Positions 21,298 to 31,106 of a DNA stretch of 64,000 nucleotides are shown here, in pieces. How positions within the stretch are numbered: position 1 is the first letter of the stretch; the number at the start of each line of letters is the position of its first letter. Under the pieces are notes generated by a model, which was not told where the DNA came from, did no database searches, and saw only the letters and a program-made list of their open reading frames with translations. The stretch is from Trichaptum fuscoviolaceum (taxonomy: Eukaryota; Basidiomycota; Agaricomycetes; Hymenochaetales; Trichaptaceae), in assembly GCA_910574455.1 (NCBI GenBank), contig CAJSYZ010000002.1:3931671-3995670 (forward strand), read 5' to 3'. Position numbers and translations under genes: made by a program.

Positions 21298-22477
21298 TGT
21301 AACACTTGGATTTCATCCAGTGTTCGTACGAAGCCCGCCGGACACGACAGTGGCACCCGGAAGACAAAGTAAGCACCCGGAAACCGGAGTCGCTCAAGTA
21401 CAAGACTCGGAAAGACACCAGCAAGTCCAGAGCATAGCAACAGTACAGAAGACGCAAGGCCGGAAAGCGGAGTCGCTCAAGTACATCCAACGGCCGCAAG
21501 ACAGTGCACCCGAAGGACACCGGACAAGCAGCAAGGCCGCCGGTCGACACTCGAAGCCAAATAGCGCAGGGAAAACTGTACCTGAGCACGGGTGAAAGAA
21601 CTGCCAAAGCAAAGGACTCACTGGTGAGCACCCGACGGACGCTTGCATGGGTGGACGAGCGAACGGGCGAACATTTGTTCGAACGGACGTGCGTACGGGC
21701 GTGCAACCGGCCGGCGACATAAGTGTGGCGACGGACAAGTGTGTGCGCGTGGCGTGGGAGAACAGGGTGACGGACAAGGGAACTAACGGACGTCACATAA
21801 CGGACACTTGGTGGCGACATGCGCGAGTGGCGTGGGAATAGGGTTGCCAATTGAGGGACGGGGACAAAGACGGGGACTCAGCCTAGTAGCGGTGACCGGA
21901 GTAGCCGGTTCACACGCGATAATAACTTGTGTTAAGCACGTCATGTAGACCGTGTGAAAATTTAGCTTTCTTTCCCCGACCACTACTATCTAAGTGTGTG
22001 CGCGCTTGGGACGGAGCGGGATTACCGTTGGACGTCTGCGCTGTGAGCGCGTTCGACACGACGGTTTGTTCTTTCGACGGGCGAAGACTAGGGGCCTCAA
22101 GAGCCATTCTTACTGGGGCTTTGTTTCTTGTCTTCGGACTTCTCGCGAGGGCGCGGCCGCGCAGAAGACTCTTGGACGGGCGACGGGGGGTTCAGTGCTT
22201 GCGCATAGGCGCGTTCTACTGTGCTCCTTAGTTCTTTCGACGGAACGACGGGTCTCTGGGGCTCAATAGCCAAGCTTGCGGATTTCCTCTGGGGTTCTCT
22301 CGAGGGCGCGACACGGCCACGGGCCTTCTTTAGTGGGAATAACGGTTGACGGACGTACGGGCGTCGTCTCTGTTGTTTCCTTCACTGTTTCTTCTCTTCT
22401 TTTGTTTCTTTTACTACTCTTTTATTTCTTCTCGGGTTCCCTACACTCCCACCCCCTTATCATTTATTATATTTTCA
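21298..22477 (+). repeat. LARD-2 5' LTR
   Basis: 1180 bp, TG...CA. Compared with the 3' LTR it carries additional sequence, mainly in the 22140-22340 stretch. Related LTR material occurs inverted at 11047-11446. Confidence 0.85.
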
Positions 22478-22479
22478 TC

Positions 22480-22497
22480 TGGAGCCCACCGCGAGGG
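22480..22497 (+). other. LARD-2 tRNA-type primer-binding site
   Basis: TGGAGCCCACCGCGAGGG starts with the TGG complementary to a tRNA 3' CCA end, two bases after the LTR. The tRNA species was not determined. Confidence 0.6.
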
Positions 22498-22685
22498 GGT
22501 GGTTCTTTTGTGTATAACCCAAAAAGATTTATTGTCGCCTTCGGGCCAAAGTAGTTTACAGGTTTTCATTGAGAAAAAGAAACAGTGAAAAGGAACTTGT
22601 GACAAGACACTGAACCGGCAGGGAAGGGTTCGAATTAGTGTTGAAGGAGAAGACCAAGCAGAACAAAGCAAGGTCTGGTTGAAAG

Positions 22686-24368
22686 ATGGATGAACTAGTG
22701 GCTCGATGGGGAGTGTTGGGGATGACTGTGGAAGAGCTTCGAAAGCATTACAGTGGCAAATCTCGAGGGGAACTGATAGAGTTGGTTACGGAGAAGCGGA
22801 ATCAGATGGATTTGATGGTTCTGAGGTTTGGGTTCGACGGACCTGTAGGGGAATTGAAGGGGACCGACGGGTGGATGCCCCTGGACTGCATGTTGAGGGA
22901 CGAGTTGATCGACGAAATGGTGGGGGTGGTGTTACGGACTCAGGTTTTTGTGAAGAAGATGGAAGAGGGGGATCCAGAATATCTTGCGTGGCTGAGGCGC
23001 CAGGGTATGCAGGAGTGGACGAAGAGGGGGAGTGGGCAGGAAGAACGGAAGCCGGTAGACTCTCCTCAAGAAGCGCAATCTCTGGGGATGTCGTCGCTGG
23101 TTGTACGGGAGATGGGTTCGAAGAAACCGGGGGACCGTCCTCAAGAAGCGCAAGCACCAAAGATGGCGCCAGTGGTAGTGCAGGAGACGACTATGAAGAA
23201 GTCCGTAGACTCTCCTCAAGAAGCGCAAACGCTGGGGACGCCGCCGCCGGTTGCGCAGAAGTCGAAGGGAGGGGACGCGAGGGAGAGAGCTCCGAGGGAG
23301 CAAGCGATATGGGGGGCTGCGATGGCACAGAGTAGAGCAGGCACGAGCCGCGCGGGGCTCGGGTGCTACTACTGCTGGCGACCGGGGCACCGGAAGCGGG
23401 AGTGTTGGGATCTGCGCGCGGACATCGCGCGCGGGTTGTGTAGACTGGGTGCGGGGTTCCGGGTGGTCAGGCCAGACGGTTCGGAACTACCGTTTATGTG
23501 GGGGAAGAGTCTCTGCGAGCGAGCGCGAGCCGGGAGCGTCTGGGGCAGCGCAGCAAGACATCATCGAGCTGAACAGTCGGACAGGGCTCAGATAGTATCC
23601 GCGTGGACTTCCGTAGGCCAACAGAACGCGCCAGCAGCAAAGTCGAGCAGAGCACCGGTCCAGAACAGCGCGAATAGGCCGGCAGCGGGAGGGGCGAAGG
23701 CACGCGAGAAGGAAATGAGTGGGCAACCTCGAGGACTGGTCTTGACGGCCGACGGACATGTGGACGAAGCAGGGACGTGTTCGACAGATGCGCCGGCCAA
23801 AGCTGCAAGCAAGATGACCGAAGAGACAAGAGATCTGGAACTGCAAGAGCTGCGCCTTCGCGTTCGAAAGCTGGAAGAAACTGTCGACCAACTGCGCAGA
23901 GAGCTAGCAAAGCAGAATCGTCAAGGAATCCGAACGGCAAGCGTACTCGATCAGGAAGAGGACAATGAAGAGTCTGGGCACGACACAGCGACCGAAACCC
24001 CGAGTGCAGAAGACTCGAGCGTCGAAGACAGCGAGTGCACTGGCGACAGGGCAGAGGACACCGAGGCCGGACGAGAAGCTGAGAAGAGAAGGCAGTCGAC
24101 GACCAATGTTAGCCAAGTCAAGAACGCACAGGCAAGCGCCCGAACAGACTCAGCAGCAGCAACAGCTACCGTGGTCAGACGAGAAGCTGAGAAGAGTGGG
24201 CAGAATGAGGCGAACGACGTCCAAGCCGCGAGCGCACAAGCATATGTGCAATCGACCACAAGCATCAGGCCGCCAACAGATTCAGCAGCAGCAACAGTTC
24301 ATAGTCCTTGGGTTCCGTGGAGGGGTTGGAATTCTGTCTCGCAAAAGCGAAGGTTTACAAAATATTAG
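22686..24368 (+). CDS. LARD-2 Gag-like protein, one CCHC knuckle, 25-residue repeats
   Basis: 560 residues from ATGGATGAACTAGTG. It has a helical N-terminal part (about 1-115) that was not matched to a known capsid. Three tandem 75 bp / 25-residue repeats follow (about 23048-23272, each with PQEAQ), then a zinc knuckle CYYCWRPGHRKREC (about residues 227-240), and a coiled coil (LELQELRLRVRKLEETVDQL, about residue 380). The C-terminal part is acidic, then Ser/Ala/Gln-rich. The frame is intact. No enzymatic domain is present. Likely role: binding and packaging of element RNA. Alternatively a domesticated or captured sequence; low similarity to the gypsy Gags argues for a different lineage. Confidence 0.75.
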   Translation: MDELVARWGVLGMTVEELRKHYSGKSRGELIELVTEKRNQMDLMVLRFGFDGPVGELKGTDGWMPLDCMLRDELIDEMVGVVLRTQVFVKKMEEGDPEYLAWLRRQGMQEWTKRGSGQEERKPVDSPQEAQSLGMSSLVVREMGSKKPGDRPQEAQAPKMAPVVVQETTMKKSVDSPQEAQTLGTPPPVAQKSKGGDARERAPREQAIWGAAMAQSRAGTSRAGLGCYYCWRPGHRKRECWDLRADIARGLCRLGAGFRVVRPDGSELPFMWGKSLCERARAGSVWGSAARHHRAEQSDRAQIVSAWTSVGQQNAPAAKSSRAPVQNSANRPAAGGAKAREKEMSGQPRGLVLTADGHVDEAGTCSTDAPAKAASKMTEETRDLELQELRLRVRKLEETVDQLRRELAKQNRQGIRTASVLDQEEDNEESGHDTATETPSAEDSSVEDSECTGDRAEDTEAGREAEKRRQSTTNVSQVKNAQASARTDSAAATATVVRREAEKSGQNEANDVQAASAQAYVQSTTSIRPPTDSAAATVHSPWVPWRGWNSVSQKRRFTKY

Positions 24369-24555
24369 CAAGTTTAATGGCATTTTTATTTCTCTTTTAT
24401 TTTCAAGACAATTAGAATTAGAGCAAGCATTTTTATTCTTTCATTATAGATTCACGGATAGACGGCTGGATGGATTCATTTTTTTTCTATACCCCCTGGC
24501 ATACATAATTTTATTCGTATCATATTCGCGATCGTTGACAAGTTTCAAGTTATTT

Positions 24556-24556
<1 letters not shown>

Positions 24557-24589
<33 letters not shown>
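24557..24589 (+). repeat. poly(A) tract of 33
   Basis: Uninterrupted run of A inside LARD-2, about 190 bp after its gene. A purine-rich GA microsatellite follows at about 24825-24852. No 7-20 bp duplication indicating a separate retroposed insertion was recognised. Confidence 0.9.
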
Positions 24590-24591
<2 letters not shown>

Positions 24592-24821
24592 GCAAAAGAC
24601 AACAAAAAGAACACCAAATACAGTAGATAGTAGCATGTATTGTGGACGAAAAGGAGAGGAAGAGGAGGAAGAGGAAGATGAAACGAGAGGGACGGCGATC
24701 GTGAGGACATGCGAAGCGACGGACGAGCGGCAACTACGCATGCGCGAACGCGAGAAGGAACAGGGTGTGCGCGCGAAGATGGCACGAGGAAAGGAGGACG
24801 AAGGGGGAGGGGAAGGGAAGA

Positions 24822-24857
<36 letters not shown>

Positions 24858-25161
24858 TTGAGGAGTAAGGGGTATGAAGACACGGAGAAGACGACTCACG
24901 GACGACCATCGAGAGACCGCCCAGTCAGGTGCCGAAAATTTTCGCGATTCCCAAGCAGTCAAGCGACCTATCAGACGTAGTCAAGAGCCTCCAAGACGCA
25001 TAGCATGCACGACGGACAGCTAGTTGATTCAAACTCGCGCAAGACATCGAGGCCAAGCAAAACAGAGCATCTACCCTACGGACACGACACCCAACTTCGA
25101 AGCACGCCAGCCAAGGAAGGCAGAGTGACCAGGAGGTCACTATTCAAAAGTTGGAGGGAGA

Positions 25162-26108
25162 TGTAACACTTGGATTTCATCCAGTGTTCGTACGAAGCCC
25201 GCCGGACACGACAGTGGCACCCGGAAGACAAAGTAAGCACCCGGAAACCGGAGTCACTCAAGTACAAGACTCGGCAGTACACCAGCAAGTCTAGGGCATC
25301 AGTACATCGCAGAAGACGCAATGCCGGAAAGCGGAGTCGCTCAAGTACATCCAACGGCCGCAAGACAGTGCACCCGAAGGACACCGGACAAGCAGCAAGG
25401 CCGCCGGCCGACACTCGAAGCCAAATAGCGCAGGGAAAACTGTACCTGAGCAAGAGTGATACAGCTGCCAATGCACAGAGCTCGCCGGCGATCACACAAC
25501 GGACAACGCGATGGGTGGACGAGCAAACGAACGTACGGACAAGGTCACGGACATGCGACCGGCCGGACACATAGAGTGTGGTGGCGCGTGAGAGTGGCGT
25601 GGGAAATGTAGCGATAGTTGAGGGACGGGAACAAAGACAACGGGCTCGGGGTAGTAGGAGTGGCCGGAGTAGCCGGTTCACACGCGATATTTGCCGGTGA
25701 TAGTCACCACATGTACCACCGTGTGAAAATTTACTTCTTTTCTCCCCACCACCACTACGTGTGAGCGAGAGCGAGAATCTTACGGGCGCGACAGCAGGGC
25801 GTCGACGGACGGGGCACAAGAGCCTTACGGATATCTTCTGGAGTTCCCTCGACGGGTGCGGTGGACACAAGACTACGGGGCTCAACAGCCATTCTTACTG
25901 GGGTTTTTGTTTCTTGTCTTCGGACTTCTTGCGAAGGGTTGCGTTGGGTGGACGCGCGAAGACTCTGTCTACGGACGTTTGAGGGCCGTTGGGCTATTTC
26001 ACTAGTTTCCTTCGTTGTTTCTCTTCTTCTTTCTGTCTTCTTTTACTACTCTTTCATTCTTACTGGGTTCCCTACACTCCCACCCCCTTATCACTTATTT
26101 TATTTTCA
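25162..26108 (+). repeat. LARD-2 3' LTR
   Basis: 947 bp, TGTAACACTTGG...TTTTCA, followed by gcgc and then the resumed gypsy-B integrase frame. Confidence 0.85.
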
Positions 26109-27020
26109 GCGCGCGCTGGCAAACGATCTGGAGGAGTGGAACACGGAGGATGGGCTGCTGCTGTACCGGGGTAAGGTCTATGTGCCGAAGGACGAGGAGA
26201 TCCGCCGCGATATCGTCAAGTTACACCACGATTCGCTTCCGGTCGGACATCCGGGTCGTTGGAAGACCTACGAGCTGGTGAGTCGGAATTACTGGTGGCC
26301 TGGTATGTCCACATTCGTCGAGCGGTACGTGTCGGGGTGTGACACTTGTATACGGACGAAGAACATCCCGCAACGTCCGGTTGGTCCGCTTCAGCCCAAC
26401 GAAGTACCAGACGGACCGTGGCAGGTCATTTCTTGCGACTTCATCACCCAGCTGCCACAGTCCGGTGAATACGACGCGATCTTCGTGGTTGTAGACCGAC
26501 TCACCAAGCAGGCCCATTTCATACCGACGACCTCGGATATTGACTCTGCGCGGACGGCCGACTTGTTTGTGTCCGAAGTTTGGAAACACCATGGCACGCC
26601 GCGCAAAGTCATTTCGGACCGGGGTACGCAGTTCGTGTCCCGGTTTATGAAGGCGGTACTCCATCGACTTGGGATCGAGGGCGCAACATCGACATCCTTC
26701 CACCCGCAAACGGACGGTCAGACCGAGCGGGTGAACCAGGAGTTGGAACAGTATCTCCGCGCGTTCACCGACGTCCGACAGGAAAATTGGTCGGAGTTAC
26801 TGCCCATGGCGGAGTTTGCGCACAACACGCGAGCGCACTCCGCTACCAAGGTGTCTCCCTTCGCACTGCTGTATGGATACGACCCCGAGTTCACCATTGT
26901 ACCGAGTGCCGGACTTTCGACGGTACCTGCAGCGGACGACCGACTCGACCTGCTTCAGAAGGCTCAGGAGGACGCTCGCGCGGCTCTTGAAGTTGCCGCG
27001 GAGCGGATGAAGCGGTACTA
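26109..27020 (+). pseudogene. pol: gypsy-B pol, part 2 (integrase)
   Basis: The frame resumes as RALANDLEEWNTEDG. Integrase zinc finger (GHPGRWKTYELVS ... CDTCIRTK) and catalytic core (SCDFITQLP, DRGTQFVS, HPQTDGQTERVNQELEQ) are intact. The frame breaks at ...MKRY where mar-1 is inserted. Confidence 0.92.
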
Positions 27021-27638
27021 CAGTGGCGAAAGGCTAAAACCAGCCTCTCGGAAACCCCTTCAAAACCTTTCTTTCTACGGACACAAAACTCAACCAATGA
27101 CCCTGAAACTGCGTAAATAGCTTCTAATGCAGTGTATCTTCATTTCTTATAGATTAGTTTTGCGCAAAAATGATTCCGAAAAAAATCTCTTGTCTGAATT
27201 TGAAACATCTTGCTTAATTTGGGGCTGCAGCTCTTCTAAACAGTTCCCACGGGTTCGGAACATGCGGAATCAACGTCTTTTCGCGATCCGATGAGCCTCA
27301 AACAGAAAATTTGTCATTACGAGAAATTTTAATCGGAATTTATTTTTCCGGTAACCCGGCAAAGGCCATCTAACTCTTTAACCGTAGTTGGGTAGCTTTC
27401 CAGAAAGGTTCGGAAATCACTCCTGATTATATTTCCAGCCAATCCAAGGCCAATAAAGGCTGAAATCTAACAAAAAAAATTCATGTCCTTCAAAAAAATT
27501 TGAAACATTGCCCGGAAATTTTTTTATTGCATAAATCGACGTATCTTTCTTACTTTGATTACAAAAATTTCAGTATGGCGAGTTTTCACGCAAAATTCCG
27601 GCCTGCACCCAGAGGCGGGTTTTGGCCTTTCGCCACTG
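27021..27638 (+). mobile_element. mar-1: 618 bp Tc1/mariner-type MITE
   Basis: Begins CAGTGGCGAAAGGC and ends GCCTTTCGCCACTG, a perfect inverted repeat of 14 bp with further matching inside (aaaacc/ggtttt, cctct/agagg). It is flanked by TA on both sides (27019-27020, 27639-27640), the target duplication of Tc1/mariner elements. The interior is AT-rich without a transposase. Removing the element and one TA restores the gypsy-B pol reading frame across the junction. Confidence 0.92.
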
Positions 27639-28106
27639 TACAACCAGGGACATGCAGAGACGCCGGACATCCGACCAGGAGACAAGGTATGGCTCGACGC
27701 ACGGAATATCGCAATACCGGGCACGCGCAAGCTGAATCCGCGGAGACTCGGACCCTACACGGTTTTGCGGAAGATCGGACCCTTGAATTACGAGCTTCAG
27801 CTGCCTGCGACTATGCGGATTCACCCAGTGTTCCATGTGTCGCTTCTCACGAAGTATACACCGGACACCATTCCTGGTCGCGTCCAGACACCGCCAGAAC
27901 CCGTAAACGTCGACGGCGACATCGAATACGAAGTATCCGAAGTCCTTAATTCGCGCCAAAGCGGTCGAGGTCGGACTCTGCAGTATTTGGTTCGCTGGAA
28001 AGGCTATGGACCCGAGGAAGACCAATGGATCGATGCCGCGGACATGGAGCATGCCCCCGCCGTTATCCGAAAGTTCTATCGTCGGTACCCCGACGCCATT
28101 CGCTAA
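27639..28106 (+). pseudogene. pol: gypsy-B pol, part 3 (integrase end, chromodomain)
   Basis: Continues with NQGHAETPDIRPGDKVWLDA and the GPY-type segment (RRLGPYTV), then the chromodomain (EYEVSEVLNSR ... YLVRWKGYGPEEDQWI). It ends RRYPDAIR and stop, about 40 bp before the 3' LTR. The purine tract cccttggagggggataa precedes the LTR. Confidence 0.92.
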
Positions 28107-28148
28107 CGAACGCGCGCGCTCTTTAGGAGCGCCCTTGGAGGGGGATAA

Positions 28149-28724
28149 TGTCAGGAATCCGCCTCAGGTTATTTTATTTCTTTTATTTTTCTTTTATTTT
28201 CTTTTACGATCACACTCCGAGTCGGATCCCCGACATGTCCGGTCCGAAACCGGACTTTCTTTAACTCCGATTCTCTTCCTTTTTGCATAGATTACTTGCC
28301 TGTATGTTTGCAGGCCGCTAGGACAAGCGCCCTGCAAACAATTCTCCTTTCTTTCTTTCTTCCGCCACTCCGACTCGAACCTCCGCTCTACCGATGCGGG
28401 ACCCCGACTAGACCGGGACCCCGAACTCCGACTTACGTCAGCGGTATAGGTCGGACCTAGTCGGATCAGGGTCCAGTGGCTTGGTACTGTATAGTTTTTA
28501 CCTTTGTTCATCAAAACCGCGGATCCCCCTGCGAAGCACTCCACTTTTGGCCTCTTGTAAAGTGCTTCTCAGGTGATGTGTTTATCTTTAGCTCTGATGT
28601 GTAGAATAGCTTAATTGACTTGTAAAGTGCTTCTCAGAGTGAGAACCACCGCTCATTGCGTCCGATCGTCGTCTGTGTCCGATTCAGGGTCTCGAAAGCG
28701 AAGGAACCACTCTAGGTCGTAACA
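28149..28724 (+). repeat. gypsy-B 3' LTR
   Basis: 576 bp, TGTCAGGAATCC...GGTCGTAACA, the same length as the 5' LTR at 37916-38491 (opposite strand). It holds the primer 11-mer ACTTTTGGCCT near 28542. The right flank ccatc (28725-28729) is the target duplication; its partner gatgg (reverse complement) is at 38492-38496. Confidence 0.93.
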
Positions 28725-29149
28725 CCATCCGTGCCACAACTCGTACCAACCCCATCCCTCAGCGCACTGGAACTGCTTTCCAGACGCGTCAGACGTCGAA
28801 CTCGAACCAGCCTCGTACCGGCTCGAGCCACCGTGACCCGAACGCGATGGAGGTGGACCAGATCAGTAGGGAAGAGGCGCTGCGCAAGGGGTTATGCTTC
28901 CACTGTGGCGAGAAAGGTCATATGTCCGCCAAGTGCCCCAAGCGCCACACGTCTAATACCTCGAACCGTACGAACGTCAGTACGGCCTCGACACCCCAGG
29001 TACCGGCCCCAGCTCCCACTGCTTCGATCTCTGATGTCTCGGACGAGACCCCCCTCGTACCAAACGGTACGACCGAACGCCCAATCTCTGTTTCTGATGC
29101 TGCCAAAGTCCTTATGGCGCACCTCTCGAAGGAATCGGATTTCAACTAG
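28725..29149 (+). pseudogene. gag: gypsy-C gag, 3' part
   Basis: The frame enters from the LTR junction (IRATTRTNPIPQ) and continues the gypsy-C gag that ends ...NDELRAI on the minus strand at 38492. It contains the zinc knuckle CFHCGEKGHMSAKC near 28890 and a Ser/Thr/Pro-rich tail. It ends gat ttc aac tag, with the heptamer GGATTTC (29137-29143). Confidence 0.88.
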
Positions 29150-30288
29150 GGTCTCAGCGCATCGTCGCGCCGCTCGAGACCCATAACCGATTCTCTTGTT
29201 TAGAAAATGATGTCCCAGTCCCTTCTATGTCTACTAGTATACAGTCAATAGACAAGAAGTTGCGCCGGTTCATTCGTTTTCCTGTGAGAGTCAGCGATGG
29301 CAGAAAGATCTTAAGGATGAGAGCCTTCTTAGACAGTGGGGCCTCATCGATATTTATTAACCGTAAGGTTGTCGAACGGTTCGGGCTCCGTACGAGACCT
29401 TTGGTCCCTCGTACGCGGTTGTACAACGCAGACAACTCTTTGAACAATGTGGGCTGGCTCACAGATGAAGTGCCGATTAGTTTAACGGTTGGATCGCACA
29501 CTGAGAACGTGACTGCAGTGGTGGCGGACATTGGGGACTATCCCCTGATTATTGGGGTCGACTGGCTGCGACTCCACAACCCAGAGATCGACTGGGCGAA
29601 CGACCAGATGACTTTTACGCGCTGTGCAAAGGCCTGTCAGCCTCGTACGGACCGTACGGAGTTTCGGATGGAAGGTCCCCCGGAGTCAGACGCAGTGCAC
29701 ACGGCTCGTACGGAGACCTCGAACCGTGCACGCCGCGCGAAGCCTCGGCCACCTCCTCGAACTCGAGTGACGGTAGCTGAGCTCGAGGACGAACCGTACG
29801 ACTCGGGTGGTACGGACGAACCCGTCAGCGAACGAGACAAAGTTCCGCCAGGCTTCCGGTATTCTGAGAAGTATTGGGATGTTTATCACGATTCTGAGGA
29901 ATTCTTTGTCACGGATGACCCGGATTTCGCACAGCGGATCGCCGCTTTGTACACCTGGTCTCAGGCAATTGCTGAGAAGACTGCAGTGAAGGAAGGCGAG
30001 AAGTCGTTCGAAGAACTCGTACCGCCGCAGTACCGCGATTTTGCCAAAGTCTTCTCGAAGGACCGGGCAGAACGCCTCCCCACCCGTAAACCGTACGACC
30101 ATGCGATCGACCTCGTACCGGGTGCGGTACCTTCTTACAGTAAGATCTATCCCATGGCGCCGAATGAGCGTACGGCGCTGAAGGAATTCATCGAGGAGAA
30201 CTTGAGGAAGGGGTACATTCGACCCTCCAAGTCTCCGGCTGCGGCTCCAGTCTTCTTTATCAAAAAGAAGGACGGTTCGCTGCGCATG
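29137..30288 (+). pseudogene. pol: gypsy-C pol, truncated (protease and RT start)
   Basis: Open in the -1 frame relative to gag: GFQLGSQRIVAP, protease with AFLDSGASSIFINRK, then the N-terminal RT segment up to KKKDGSLRM. The coding sequence is cut at 30288 by the gypsy-A2 3' LTR. The remaining RT, RNase H, integrase and 3' LTR are not in the window. The flank gcatg next to A2 does not match the other side of A2. Confidence 0.9.
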
Positions 30289-31106
30289 TGTTACGACCGT
30301 CGGGAATTGTAGCGGGAAACAGTTTCGGGAAACTGGAATTCGCGACAAGAACCCGCGTTCGGGAATCTGGATTCGCGACTGGGAACGAGCGTGGGAATTC
30401 AGGCGGGAAACGCGCGGGATTCTATCCAGGCGCGTCGCGGGATTCTCAAGGCCAGCTAGGACTCTTCACTGCTTTGAACGTCAAGTAAGCGGATCCCTAA
30501 GGAAGCACTCCACAAGTAAGTATTGCGCAACTAACTACACAGGAGAAAAGAGAGAGATCGCACCTAAGGAAGCACTCCACAAGAGGTCAAAAGTGGGGTG
30601 CTCCTTACGATGCCTACAGCTATTTATCTACTTTGTAAAGACTGTATAGTTAATCTACGCTAAGTGTCCTTGCGCAATGCGCACCTATCTACTACAAACG
30701 ATACATGCTACGACCGCACTGCTAGGCATGTCTATCCCGTCTCTCCAGATGGCTACGGCCTGTCCGTGGACGTCAGCGTCCGGTCCGGGGCCGCGACTAG
30801 CCAGACTAGGTATGCCAGACTGTTGCAGGTCGTCACCTTGAGGTACTAACGGATTAATGAGCGTATGTTGATAAGTGAATGTACGTGTGCCGTGGCGGGT
30901 CGTCGTAAATGAGTGTGTGTATGCGTGCATGGTTGCCGGGACGGTGGTGCGGGATAAGTCACGTGAGCATGGGATCGTGCGATTCGGGAATGAGGTTTCG
31001 CGCGGGGAATCCAATGGCGGGATTCTCCCCGCGGGTTTGTCTGCTCATGTCGGGATCCTTGGCGGGAAAGTGCGGGAAATGAGAAAAGGAGCCCGGGATC
31101 TCGACA
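30289..31106 (-). repeat. gypsy-A2 3' LTR
   Basis: 818 bp. Reads ggccttgag (element strand) where the 5' LTR of the same copy reads ggcctcgag; the A1 5' LTR shares the ttgag form. Confidence 0.92.

Larger units (their letters stand above)
21298..26108 (+). mobile_element. LARD-2: non-autonomous LTR element in gypsy-B pol
   Basis: LTRs 21298-22477 (1180 bp) and 25162-26108 (947 bp) both begin TGTAACACTTGGATTTC and end TTTTCA. They flank a 2.7 kb interior with one Gag-like gene. Behind the 5' LTR and a 2 bp spacer lies TGGAGCCCACCGCGAGGG (from 22480), a TGG-type tRNA primer site, unlike the self-primed gypsy elements here. A purine tract (ttggagggaga) precedes the 3' LTR. The flanks share gcgc (21294-21297 and 26109-26112), consistent with a 4 bp duplication. 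The LTRs differ in length and sequence, so the insertion is older than LARD-1 or has recombined. Confidence 0.88.

Noticed and set aside
24557..24589. Poly(A) run as the tail of a retroposed gene or LINE/SINE
   Set aside because: No flanking duplication, no RT sequence and no RNA polymerase III boxes were recognised; it lies inside LARD-2.
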